Shown here one piece after another: positions 8,887 through 16,646 of a DNA stretch of 64,000 bases. The DNA comes from Herbaspirillum rhizosphaerae_A (GTDB lineage Bacteria > Pseudomonadota > Gammaproteobacteria > Burkholderiales > Burkholderiaceae_D): contig NZ_JAQQFR010000004.1 of NCBI RefSeq assembly GCF_046025915.1, forward strand, positions 331,399-395,398, read 5' to 3'. Both the position numbers and the translations under genes were made by a program. The first letter of the stretch is position 1; each line of letters starts with the position of its first letter. The notes beneath the pieces were generated by a model. The model saw only the letters and a program-made list of their open reading frames with translations. It was not told the DNA's origin and made no database searches.

Positions 8887-8962
8887 GTATAGCCACTATT
8901 TATGCAGCAATATTGCTGCCAAAAAACAGAGTGAAAATTTCGTAACTTCTATAGTCACAAAA

Positions 8963-8992
8963 TTAATATGGGTTTTAGTATCGGTCCAACAA
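8963..8992 (-). promoter_or_regulatory. Possible sigma-70 promoter of the amide operon
   Basis: On the minus strand TTGTTG (8992-8987) and TATTAA (8968-8963) are 18 nt apart and would start transcription near 8956, some 35 nt before the first palindrome of the leader. The match is weak, and the surrounding DNA is A+T-rich, so chance matches are likely. Confidence 0.3.
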
Positions 8993-9300
8993 AATACCGT
9001 GTCAAGTAAATTGTATAAACTAAACGCACTCGGTTTTTTTATAAACATCGGGTGACGCAATTGACTTGCGTCACGGTTCGTAGTCCATCTCGCTCTTCTG
9101 ATCTTAAGTGAAAACATGAGTGATATCCGTATAACTCTTCGTGAAGAATCGTGGGTATATCAGATAAGAACTCGGCCTCTATCCGAGAGACTTTGCAATC
9201 TCTGAAAGAAGCCCGCCTGAGAAAGAACTCATCTGCCAATTTATGTATTTCAAAAAACGATGCAACTTGATGCAAGATCCAGTGCACCAGAGTCTCAACG

Positions 9301-9323
9301 ACCGCAATCGGCCAGAAGCAGCC
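9301..9323. repeat. CGGCCAGAAGC hairpin repeat, copy 1
   Basis: Core CGGCCAGAAGC centred on GGCC (9310-9313), here in the context ACCGCAATCGGCCAGAAGC. Pairing of the arms is partial. It is the leftmost of five related copies at 9.3-12.5 kb. Confidence 0.6.
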
Positions 9324-9496
9324 ATCCAATACACAATATCTTGTAGCGTCGATGTGTTTTCTTGCTTGGAGGGGGAAGAGAAAATGCTGAAGGTTTTTGT
9401 CGTTTGGGAACAGACCTTTAAGATTCCGTTGCTCTCCTAGTTGTGCGTCGCTATGATGCCCGCAATCGCTACAAGAAGATTTTTTTCTTGGAGACT

Positions 9497-9910
9497 ATGA
9501 GTAGAACCGCTTATCACCCAAAAATAATGACGACACAAAACACAACCCCTCAATACTTTCAAGAATGCCGAGATGCACTCGCTACAGAGCAGGCCGCGTC
9601 CCTATCCGCAACTGACAACTGGTCCCATGTAGATAAAAATAAGGTTCATCAAGATTGGGACGTTCTATATAAAGAGTTAAGCCCACTAATTCAAGATTCT
9701 GACGCTACCTCACCGGAGGTCCAATCGTTAATAGAGCGTCACTACAAAATTCTCTCCCGTTTTTATACTCCATCGAAGCAAGCCTATATTGGGATTAGTT
9801 TGTTTTACGAAGAGAATGAAGACATGCGGAATTTCCACAATGCATATCATCCTGCTATGGTTAGCTTTCTTGGCATAGCCATTCAACACTATTCGCATCA
9901 ATATCTCTAA
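9497..9910 (+). CDS. Stand-alone TipAS-domain protein
   Basis: A 137-residue protein that resembles the TipAS antibiotic-recognition domain, normally the C-terminal half of MerR regulators such as TipAL. The helical pattern is seen in HQDWDVLYKELSPLI, SPEVQSLIERHYKILSRF and AYIGISLFYEENEDMRNF. The MerR DNA-binding half is missing and no remnant lies upstream. I start at the ATG at 9497 because TTGGAGACT precedes it; a second ATG 10 codons later is possible. In known TipAS proteins the domain traps thiopeptides, so a sequestering role is conceivable, but that is inference. Its G+C content is below that of the core genes, and repeat copies flank it on both sides. Confidence 0.65.
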   Translation: MSRTAYHPKIMTTQNTTPQYFQECRDALATEQAASLSATDNWSHVDKNKVHQDWDVLYKELSPLIQDSDATSPEVQSLIERHYKILSRFYTPSKQAYIGISLFYEENEDMRNFHNAYHPAMVSFLGIAIQHYSHQYL

Positions 9911-9942
9911 GAATTAGTGCGCCCGGAACATGACTGCACGGT

Positions 9943-9966
9943 GTCCGCTTCCGGCCAGAAGCAGAC
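9943..9966. repeat. CGGCCAGAAGC hairpin repeat, copy 2
   Basis: The best preserved copy: an imperfect 24-nt palindrome, GTCCGCTTCC then GGCC then AGAAGCAGAC, with two mismatched pairs. It stands 33 nt after the TipAS gene and 19 nt before the next gene. Confidence 0.7.
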
Positions 9967-9984
9967 TACTTCATTAATTAAACC

Positions 9985-10536
9985 ATGCGAATCAACGTTC
10001 TTCGCCAAGCTTGTTGTTCTGCTGATGACCAGATCAACAGGCTTGATGCCGTCTACGAGGTAGACTCAAAAGCCACAATGGAAACTCTGCTAGGAAAAAT
10101 ATGTGAATCAGATTTTCTGCAGTATTCATCTACCCATGATCGATTAAGCGTCGAAATCGATGATCGCCAGGTTGCAGAGGTTTTTCCGTCAGCTCCACCG
10201 GTTTGGATGGCCGATGTCGGACCAGAAACCCCGGTTAAATGGCTTGTCGGTGATAGGACGCTGCACTTCGTCTTCCGACTGAAAGATCGTTACGTGGACA
10301 CCTCTCGGAATGCAAATCCCCCTGCGACTGCCTCAATCGCCGTATCGGCACGAGAACATAGTGCCTATGGTGTTATGGGGGCTCTGGCCGCGTTTGGATT
10401 CGCCTGGGTAGCACTGAATACCGTCTTGGAGTCCTATTTCCTCGACGACGCAGAAAAGTGGCCTATTTCCCTCCTGGCTACTCTGGCGGGTTTTATTATC
10501 GGGCGTACCGTTCACCGATCGAAGACGCGCTTGTAG
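9985..10536 (+). CDS. Hypothetical protein with C-terminal membrane hairpin
   Basis: I do not recognise a family in this 183-residue protein. Residues about 1-120 are soluble and mixed alpha/beta in character (for example DRLSVEIDDRQVAEVFPS). Two hydrophobic segments follow at about 128-148 (YGVMGALAAFGFAWVAL) and 160-174 (ISLLATLAGFIIGR), ending in a basic tail (VHRSKTRL). This predicts an N-in or N-out protein anchored by a C-terminal hairpin. No good ribosome binding site precedes the ATG. It lies between two repeat copies and shares the low G+C of the segment. Function unknown. Confidence 0.5.
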   Translation: MRINVLRQACCSADDQINRLDAVYEVDSKATMETLLGKICESDFLQYSSTHDRLSVEIDDRQVAEVFPSAPPVWMADVGPETPVKWLVGDRTLHFVFRLKDRYVDTSRNANPPATASIAVSAREHSAYGVMGALAAFGFAWVALNTVLESYFLDDAEKWPISLLATLAGFIIGRTVHRSKTRL

Positions 10537-10549
10537 GTTATTTCTTTTG

Positions 10550-10575
10550 ACGTCAGCAAACGGCCAGAAGAAGAT
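10550..10575. repeat. CGGCCAGAAGC hairpin repeat, copy 3 (degenerate)
   Basis: CGGCCAGAAG is kept at 10561-10570, but the arms pair poorly. It lies 13-40 nt after the preceding gene and before the next, like the other copies. Confidence 0.5.
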
Positions 10576-10611
10576 ATCTAATTTACCTCGCGCAACAGGC
10601 CCTTACCACCA

Positions 10612-10860
10612 ATGTTAAACATGGACGCAATTAACCTTTGGGCTGCGCTGCGGTCATTACATCCTGAAAGAACTGAACGTTTGGTCGAGGCAGTTGGCCC
10701 CGTGTTCGGTACTGCAGAGAGCTTTATTGAACATCTAGACACACTGCGTCAGGGGGCGGCAATTGCGAATGGCCGATGCGGCTACATTGGAAACCCTTAC
10801 GAGCAAATTGCAGAGGATTTTGAAGTACTTGTGTGTGTTGCCAAAAGAGATTTTGGGTAA
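10612..10860 (+). CDS. Small hypothetical protein (82 aa)
   Basis: An 82-residue soluble, acidic, helical protein with no family I can name (LHPERTERLVEAVGPVFG, FIEHLDTLRQ). Codon use is plausible, but no ribosome binding site stands before either the first ATG or the one at codon 4. It lies between repeat copies 3 and 4 in the A+T-rich segment, the same arrangement as its two neighbours. That spacing is the main reason to accept it as a gene. Confidence 0.4.
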   Translation: MLNMDAINLWAALRSLHPERTERLVEAVGPVFGTAESFIEHLDTLRQGAAIANGRCGYIGNPYEQIAEDFEVLVCVAKRDFG

Positions 10861-11253
10861 AAATAATGACTAAAATTTATTCGTACAGCTAGCATAAGCC
10901 CATCTGAAGATGGCAGCTCTCGGCCAGAAGCCGTCTTTCAATAGGCACGAAATTCAACACGGATACGGTAAAGATGAGGCGCCGCAGAGCTTTACCAGAA
11001 AATCGAAAAGGCCACCGCTTCCTAGTCGACGCTGACTGAAACGAACCTGCAAATCAATAATCATCGACATTTCAATTTTAAAAATGTCGCACGAGCAACT
11101 CTTCGGGCAAGCTCTTTCCCTCTTGCACAACATGACAAATAATTAGAAGATAAGCGCGCTCCCTATGCTTCGACAAACGTAAAGACAGCGTCGTTCTCTC
11201 CTTCCTGCAAAAATGGCGGCAGCCCACGGGAACTCGTTAAAGCCAATAAAATA
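10861..11253. other. Intergenic stretch with no recognised gene
   Basis: This 393-nt stretch contains repeat copy 4 near its left end. Apart from that I see no coding frame, RNA gene or terminator in it. It ends at the diguanylate cyclase start and must hold that gene's promoter. Confidence 0.5.
10909..10939. repeat. CGGCCAGAAGC hairpin repeat, copy 4
   Basis: CGGCCAGAAGCCGTCTTTC with upstream partner GAAGATGGCAGC, so the outer arms pair with some mismatches around the central GGCC (10922-10925). Confidence 0.6.
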
Positions 11254-12384
11254 ATGACAAACGTTCCGCCGACGATTCCCGACCAGCTTGTATCCCCCTA
11301 TGACGCGGCGATTCGCGCCGATAGGCTTTCACTTCTTTTTCGTCAGTCTTTCCCGGCTCTTTTTCTGAGTCTGCTGATCGCCTGCATCATGTGCTGGACA
11401 CTGTGGGGGAGCATTTCGCCGCACGCTGTCTATGCATGGATTAGCGTGCTTGGTGTGAGCACACTTATCCGCCTGATCATGTTCTTGCGTTATTTTGGGA
11501 CTCGCCCTCAGGGGCAGCAGATTCTTGCCTGGGAACGTCCCTATGCGGTAACGCTCATGCTGTCTTCGCTTATATGGGGACTGGGGGCGCTGTATCTGAT
11601 ACACGAAGTCAAAACGATGCAACAGGGGATTGTGCTGTTCTTCCTGGCCGGCATGCTCGGTGGCAGCATGGTTACCTACGCCTCTCATCGCGTAATGACA
11701 ATCTGCGCAATGAGCTGCGTGATGGTACCCAGCACATTATGGCTGTACATCCAGCCGGGCCAGGCCGCACTTGGCATGGCGATCGCTTCCACCGTCATGA
11801 TCGCCACCGCATTTCTGGGGACAAAAGTACTTTCCAAGGCCATGCAGAGCAGCCTGTTGCTGAGTTATCAGTTGCAACACGCCCGCGATATCGCAGAAAA
11901 CATGGCCCGTACCGATGCCCTCACCGGCATCTTCAACCGACGGGCCTTCGCCGAATGCGGCGAACAGGCAATTCGCCTGTGCGAACGCAACGCGCATCCA
12001 GTCAGCATTCTGCTGATCGATATCGATTTTTTCAAACACGTCAATGACGCCCATGGTCATGGCGCCGGCGATCTTGTGCTGAAAAAAATGGGGCATTTGC
12101 TCGAATCTCAATTCCGTAAAACGGATATATGCGGCCGCTTCGGCGGGGAAGAGTTTGCCGTCCTGCTGCCGAATACGGAGATCGCCGCTGCCAAAATACT
12201 TGCCGATAAATTTCGGGAAACCGTCGCCGACACGGCGATTCCCTGGCAAACAGAAAATCTCGGCGTGACCATCAGCATCGGCGTCGCTGCCGATAGCTAC
12301 GATCTGGAATCGCTGCTGCACCGTGCGGATATGGCGATGTATCAGGCAAAGGCGAGTGGACGGAACGCCACGGTTTGTTTATAG
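11254..12384 (+). CDS. Membrane-bound diguanylate cyclase (GGDEF)
   Basis: A 376-residue inner-membrane enzyme that should make c-di-GMP from two GTP. Residues about 30-200 hold about six hydrophobic segments, a membrane sensor of unnamed type. A short helix leads into the GGDEF domain (about 215-376), which starts at ARTDALTGIFNRRAF. The active-site motif is GGEEF (about 297-301). An RxxD inhibitory site (RKTD) sits five residues before it, so product inhibition is likely. There is no EAL domain. It stands alone, after the repeat-bounded small genes, and a fifth repeat copy follows about 100 nt after its stop. Confidence 0.9.
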   Translation: MTNVPPTIPDQLVSPYDAAIRADRLSLLFRQSFPALFLSLLIACIMCWTLWGSISPHAVYAWISVLGVSTLIRLIMFLRYFGTRPQGQQILAWERPYAVTLMLSSLIWGLGALYLIHEVKTMQQGIVLFFLAGMLGGSMVTYASHRVMTICAMSCVMVPSTLWLYIQPGQAALGMAIASTVMIATAFLGTKVLSKAMQSSLLLSYQLQHARDIAENMARTDALTGIFNRRAFAECGEQAIRLCERNAHPVSILLIDIDFFKHVNDAHGHGAGDLVLKKMGHLLESQFRKTDICGRFGGEEFAVLLPNTEIAAAKILADKFRETVADTAIPWQTENLGVTISIGVAADSYDLESLLHRADMAMYQAKASGRNATVCL

Positions 12385-12881
12385 CCACAGCCCCGCATTG
12401 ATCGTAAGCCCCTCCTCATCACTCGAAACTCGCAGCACAACATGAAGTCACTCGCGTGACTTGGTCGCTTCGGTATTAACGGTAGGTTCCGGCCAGTAGC
12501 GAAACATGCATGAACACAAATAGACAAATTCGTCCGGACTATTTTTACGCGTTTGCACCGAGGCATCGGAGTTTGCATTAGGCCGCAGTAAATCTGACCA
12601 CCAATCATCTTGTGACCTAACGTCCAAGAAACCTTGACCGCACCTCCGTTGTTTAGCAATTGCAGAGGGGAATCATCTCTTGCCAATAAGCACACCGACA
12701 GTATTTCGTTGGTTTTTGGCAATACTTACAGGGATCACCATACCGGAGGTCTAGAAAGAACTGCACTTGTTGGCTGATCAAGGTAAACCAAAATAATACG
12801 GTCATACGGTTCGGATAAAATTAATCCCCTAAGCGAATCCATTCGCGCGAACAGAAAAAATAAACTTCAACGGGGGTAATA
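12385..12881. other. Intergenic stretch with no recognised gene
   Basis: This 497-nt stretch holds a fifth, diverged repeat copy (12483-12503). It also holds a loose inverted repeat TTGCCAA / TTGGCAA around 12685-12725. Open frames over it have no domain or start signal. The last 50 nt before the oxidase gene are A+T-rich and should hold its promoter. CAACGGGGG, 8-16 nt before the ATG, may serve as ribosome binding site. Confidence 0.5.
12483..12503. repeat. CGGCCAGAAGC hairpin repeat, copy 5 (diverged)
   Basis: CCGGCCAGTAGCGAAAC differs from the core at one base (T for A). It follows the diguanylate cyclase gene and marks the right end of the repeat-bearing segment. Confidence 0.45.
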
Positions 12882-14399
12882 ATGCGCGATTCCAATTTCA
12901 TGCCACGGCGCAAGTTTTTGCAAACAGGGGCTGCGTTATCTGCGTTGTTATACGCGGGCGGTTTTCCTGCAGCAGTGAATGCGGCGCCTGCACTCCATTC
13001 ACCAAAAAATTTACGGGCTTTGCGCAGCAGCTTGCATGGTCGCCTGATATTGCCAGGTGAAATGGGCTACGCGATGGCTGCAGCGCCCAACAATGCCCGT
13101 TATGCCGATGTATTGCCGCTGGCAGTAGCGATGTGCGCAGACGCGCACGACGTCCAGCTTTGCCTGCGCTGGGCATCAGACCATCGCGAGAAGTTTGCGA
13201 TTCGCTCGGGGGGCCACAACTATGCTGGCTTCTCAACCACCAGAGGCTTGCTGATCGACGTCAAGGCCATGAACAAGGTGTGGTTCGACATCCATAAAAA
13301 TCGCGGCTACATTCAGGCTGGCGCCAACAATCAAAATATGGCCGACGCCTTCAGCGGCTCCAGCTTTGCTATTCCCTCCGGCCGCTGCCCCACCGTGGGC
13401 GCCAGCGGCCTGGTGCTCGGGGGCGGCTGGGGTTTTGCTGCAACCCATGCAGGGCTGACCTGCGATAGCTTGGTACAAACGGATATCGTGCTGGCCAATG
13501 GCCGGCAGATCAGCGCCGACGCCAACGGCGACTTCAATGACCTGTTCTGGGCTCTCCGCGGCGGTGGCGGCGGTAACTTTGGCGTCAACACGGGATTCAG
13601 TTTCGCGTTGCACGAGGTGAAGGATGACGTGACGATCTTCAACATCCTGTGGCCGGCCGAAAAGCAAATCGAGTTGCTCAGTACATTGCAGGAAATACAA
13701 AACAATCACGCGCTGCAGATTTCAACCCGCACCAAGGCCTATCCCGATGCCCCCGGACCGCGGCCGCGACGCGATCAGTTGCAAGTAACCACACTGGGCC
13801 AGTTTTTCGGGCCGCTCGACAAGGCGCTGGAAGCGCTCGCTCCGGCACTCAAGCTGGTCAAACCGATCAAGCGCGATATCCGCCAGATGAGCTACTGGCA
13901 AGCGCGTGACTATCTCATAACCGATGATCCGAACGGCATGTATGACCTGCGCTCAAGCTACGTGGCCGAAACCCTGCCACCGGAAGCGCTGGAGACAATG
14001 CTGCAATGGATGATGAAATGGCCCGGAGGCTCGCTGCTGCCGGAAAATATGGGGATTCTATTTGCCATCGGAGGCAAGGTCAGGGACGTAGCGCCGGATG
14101 CCTCCGCGTACGTGCACCGAAAGGCCAACTACATATTTGAAATGGAAAGCGCCTGGGCGCCGATAGATCGTCCGGATGTGGTGCGCAGGCAGCAAGCGTG
14201 GCTCACGGAATATTTTGCGGCCATGCAGCCATTCATGTTGCCGCAATCCTACGTCAACTTTCCTAGCCGGGCCCTCCCGGATTGGGCAAAAGCTTACTAT
14301 GGAGATAATCTGGCACGATTGATGCAAGTAAAAAAGAAATACGATCCTGGTAACGTGTTTTCCTTTGAGCAAAGCATACCCGTCGGCTTAAAAACATGA
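12882..14399 (+). CDS. Tat-exported FAD-linked oxidase (BBE-like, bicovalent flavin)
   Basis: A 505-residue oxidase of the berberine-bridge-enzyme group within the VAO/PCMH flavoprotein superfamily. The N-terminus is a twin-arginine signal (PRRKFLQTGAALSALLYAGG). The FAD-binding domain carries both residues known to link FAD covalently: H112 in RSGGHNYAGFS and C169 in GRCPTVGASG. The C-terminus has the BBE domain (YVNFPSR then YYGDNLARLMQVKKKYDPGNVF). It would oxidise an alcohol, sugar or similar substrate with O2 in the periplasm; the substrate is unknown. The next gene overlaps its stop by 4 nt, so the oxidase and a diguanylate cyclase are co-translated. Confidence 0.9.
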   Translation: MRDSNFMPRRKFLQTGAALSALLYAGGFPAAVNAAPALHSPKNLRALRSSLHGRLILPGEMGYAMAAAPNNARYADVLPLAVAMCADAHDVQLCLRWASDHREKFAIRSGGHNYAGFSTTRGLLIDVKAMNKVWFDIHKNRGYIQAGANNQNMADAFSGSSFAIPSGRCPTVGASGLVLGGGWGFAATHAGLTCDSLVQTDIVLANGRQISADANGDFNDLFWALRGGGGGNFGVNTGFSFALHEVKDDVTIFNILWPAEKQIELLSTLQEIQNNHALQISTRTKAYPDAPGPRPRRDQLQVTTLGQFFGPLDKALEALAPALKLVKPIKRDIRQMSYWQARDYLITDDPNGMYDLRSSYVAETLPPEALETMLQWMMKWPGGSLLPENMGILFAIGGKVRDVAPDASAYVHRKANYIFEMESAWAPIDRPDVVRRQQAWLTEYFAAMQPFMLPQSYVNFPSRALPDWAKAYYGDNLARLMQVKKKYDPGNVFSFEQSIPVGLKT

Positions 14400-15778
14400 A
14401 TTTTGTCTCAAAGCATTCTTTGGCTGTACATTTGCTACGCATCATTTTCGGCAGTTACTTTGTGGTGACTCTCATTGTTACTTGCATTCAGTTGGGCGCT
14501 GAATATCAGCATACGAAAGCGGGAATCGACAACGAACTGACGGCCATGGAGCAGACTTTTGGCGCCAGTCTGGCCAGTTCGACATGGCGCTTTCAAGGCG
14601 ATGTGCAAAAGGCTACGCTCACGGGCATCAGTAATCTGCCTGTCGTGACTGGCGTCAAGATAGAAGATCCCCAGGGACGTGTGAGGCTCGCGTTGGGAAA
14701 CATTGATGACAGCGACGGAATACAGACGCATGTCAACGCTGATGGCGTGCGCAGCCCGGTAGCGTCTGACTTCTTGAATGCCGCTATCGGCCATCGCTTT
14801 CCCATCCTCTATGTTGACGAACATAATCTCAGCCACGATATCGGCTCCTGGACGGTGTACTCCAGCCGTCACGTCGTCGTCAAAAAAGTCGCCTATGGAT
14901 TCATGCTCATTCTTATCAATTCCATTATCAAGACCTTGGTGTTGTGGTTCATCTTCCTGTATGTGTTTAACCGTTGGCTAGGCGCGCCCATTACCGAACT
15001 TAGCTCCTTTGTACGGGAGCAGGATCTGAATCAACTCAATACGCAGCAAAGCATAGCGTTGCTCGGGAAAAAACAGCATGAATTGCATTTCCTTGCAGAC
15101 GCCATCAACGCCATGCTGGCAAGCATAAGAAAACACATGGGACAAAACCGCGCGCTCTACGACGAGTTGCAGCAGGAAAAAGAGTCACTGCGCGTTCTGA
15201 ACAGGTCGCTGGAACTGCGCATTGCCGAACGCACCCACGATCTGGCGCAAGCCAACGAGCAACTCAAACTGCTCAGCCTGACCGACGCGCTCACCGGTAT
15301 TCCCAACCGCCGCTGTTTTGATCAGACCCTCGATCAGGAGTGGCGGCGCTGCGCCCGCAATGGCAAACCGTTGATGGTCGCTTTATTTGATGTGGACTGG
15401 TTCAAACATTACAACGACCACTATGGCCACATTGCCGGGGACGAAGTATTGCGCCGAGTTGCCAGTACCTTGCGACAAACTGTCGGCAGGGCCGGCGACA
15501 CCGTCGCGCGTTATGGTGGAGAAGAGTTTGCACTCATAGCACCCGACACTGATAGCGAATCGGGGCTTAGTATTGTGCACAGAATGCGCGACGCTATTTT
15601 TTCCCTGGACATGCCTCACGCGTTATCAAGTTTCGGGCGCATCACGGTCAGCGTCGCTGTTGCCAGCTGTGTTCCGTCTCAGCACGAGGGGGATGTCAAT
15701 ACGCTACTGCAAACAGCCGACGCAGCCCTGTATCGCGCAAAACTAACGGGACGCAACCAGGTTCTGGTTGCGGAATAG
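14396..15778 (+). CDS. Diguanylate cyclase with periplasmic sensor domain
   Basis: A 460-residue inner-membrane GGDEF protein. One membrane segment (about 12-34) is followed by a periplasmic sensor of about 130 residues, a second segment (about 165-188), a HAMP-like stretch and a coiled coil (about 255-290, YDELQQEKESLRVLNRSLE). The GGDEF domain follows (SLTDALTGIPNRRCF onward). GGEEF lies at about 374-378 with an RxxD inhibitory site (RAGD) five residues before it. The ATG overlaps the oxidase stop (ATGA). I infer that the sensor reports on a product or substrate of the oxidase. A periplasmic binding-protein-like gene follows 31 nt later. Confidence 0.9.
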   Translation: MNFVSKHSLAVHLLRIIFGSYFVVTLIVTCIQLGAEYQHTKAGIDNELTAMEQTFGASLASSTWRFQGDVQKATLTGISNLPVVTGVKIEDPQGRVRLALGNIDDSDGIQTHVNADGVRSPVASDFLNAAIGHRFPILYVDEHNLSHDIGSWTVYSSRHVVVKKVAYGFMLILINSIIKTLVLWFIFLYVFNRWLGAPITELSSFVREQDLNQLNTQQSIALLGKKQHELHFLADAINAMLASIRKHMGQNRALYDELQQEKESLRVLNRSLELRIAERTHDLAQANEQLKLLSLTDALTGIPNRRCFDQTLDQEWRRCARNGKPLMVALFDVDWFKHYNDHYGHIAGDEVLRRVASTLRQTVGRAGDTVARYGGEEFALIAPDTDSESGLSIVHRMRDAIFSLDMPHALSSFGRITVSVAVASCVPSQHEGDVNTLLQTADAALYRAKLTGRNQVLVAE

Positions 15779-15809
15779 CACCTTCCGGTACGATTGAAGA
15801 AAGTAAGCG

Positions 15810-16646
15810 ATGTTGCATAGAGTTCTGCGTTATGTTTTGCTCCTCCTGTTGACGACTCTCCTATGTCCAGGTGCAATGGCTGCCGACCAGATCATATGGG
15901 GTAAACATCATGTACCGCCCTATATGATTCGAGAGGGAGAGTGGGCACATCAGGGAATTTTTGATCTGACGCTTGGCGTGATTACGGAGAATCTGCCTCA
16001 GTATCAGCATGTGGAATTGGCAGCGCCGTTTCCACGTACGATCAGCGAAATTAAAAAAGGCAGCCATTGGTGTTATATCGGTATGTTGAAAACACCGGAA
16101 CGTGAGGCCTATGGTTATTTCTCTCTGCCCACATCGATTTTTCTTCCCTTGCGAATCATTGTGCGTCGCGACCGCATGGCCCAGTTCAAAGCCCCGCAAT
16201 CACTACAGGCCCTGCTACAGAACCGTCAGTTCATCACCTCGGTGATGCGCGATCGATCCTACAGTCCCACAGTAGACAAACTTCTGGCGGCATATCCACC
16301 GAGAGAAAATTATTCTGAACAAGTCGAAGCCATTAGCATGTTGTTGGCTGGGCGTATCGACTACATGATCGAGTTACCGTTGCTGGCATTTGATCAGGCA
16401 CGACTGATGAATCGCCCTGGAGAACTGGTCGCTATTCCTACTCAGGAAACTGACGAAGTTGTCTACAACCGGGTAATGTGCCCAAAAAATGATTGGGGGC
16501 GAAATGTCATTGAGCAGATCAATAAGGTACTGATCGCTAATCGCAAAAAACCTTATTACCGCAGTATCGTGGAGAAGTGGCACGACCCGGAATCGGTGGC
16601 TGAAATCCGTAAAATTTACGATACGGTCTTTCTCAAGACTCCATAA
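15810..16646 (+). CDS. Periplasmic solute-binding-like protein (TIGR02285-like)
   Basis: A 278-residue exported protein with a signal peptide (MLHRVLRYVLLLLLTTLLCPGAMAA) and a family-3 solute-binding fold. Its pattern, IIWGKHHVPPYMI near the start, GIFDLTLGVITENLPQY and WCYIGMLKTPERE, fits the TIGR02285 group of uncharacterised binding-like proteins. No permease or ATPase is near, so import is unlikely. It follows the diguanylate cyclase by 31 nt in the same direction and probably belongs to its operon, where it may present a ligand to the cyclase sensor (inference). A downstream partner is absent: the next gene is convergent. Confidence 0.75.
   Translation: MLHRVLRYVLLLLLTTLLCPGAMAADQIIWGKHHVPPYMIREGEWAHQGIFDLTLGVITENLPQYQHVELAAPFPRTISEIKKGSHWCYIGMLKTPEREAYGYFSLPTSIFLPLRIIVRRDRMAQFKAPQSLQALLQNRQFITSVMRDRSYSPTVDKLLAAYPPRENYSEQVEAISMLLAGRIDYMIELPLLAFDQARLMNRPGELVAIPTQETDEVVYNRVMCPKNDWGRNVIEQINKVLIANRKKPYYRSIVEKWHDPESVAEIRKIYDTVFLKTP

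Larger units (their letters stand above)
8749..8919 (-). promoter_or_regulatory. Tandem two-unit attenuator leader of the amide operon
   Basis: Read on the minus strand, the leader holds two copies of one design. Each has a 16-nt perfect palindrome (GCAGCAATATTGCTGC at 8904-8919, GCAGCAGTACTGCTGC at 8813-8828). About 10 nt later comes a small hairpin (GGCTATACAGCC at 8883-8894, GGGCTATAAAGCCC at 8787-8800). This hairpin shares its right arm with the left arm of the third element, an intrinsic terminator with nine Ts. The small hairpin and the terminator exclude each other, which is the layout of an antitermination switch. The arms differ in sequence between the copies while pairing is kept. 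With AmiC in the operon, control by an AmiR-like ANTAR protein is the natural reading. The loops do not clearly show the published ANTAR A1/G4 hexaloop pattern, so the binder is inferred. Confidence 0.7.
8920..9496. other. Intergenic A+T-rich stretch with no convincing gene
   Basis: This 577-nt stretch is clearly lower in G+C than the flanks. It holds the probable promoter of the amide operon at its left end and the first copy of the CGGCCAGAAGC repeat at 9301-9323. Open frames on both strands (up to 96 codons) lack a recognisable domain and a ribosome binding site, and the longest one begins inside the repeat copy, so I do not call them. It may be the left part of an inserted segment. Confidence 0.5.

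Noticed and set aside
8749..8919. Guanidine-II (mini-ykkC) riboswitch as an explanation of the tandem hairpins
   Set aside because: The two loops lack the ACGR tetraloops that define that class, and each hairpin pair ends in its own terminator.
9039..9329. 96-codon minus-strand frame in the A+T-rich segment
   Set aside because: It starts inside a copy of the CGGCCAGAAGC repeat, has no ribosome binding site and no recognisable domain.
9301..12503. Integron attC sites
   Set aside because: I see the hairpin repeat but no clear RYYYAAC/GTTRRRY core pairs and no integrase gene in the window, so the repeat is not called attC; only the cassette-like layout is reported.
12342..12722. 126-codon minus-strand frame after the diguanylate cyclase gene
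   Set aside because: It overlaps the 3' end of the cyclase and a repeat copy, and its Cys/Arg-rich composition does not look like a real protein.
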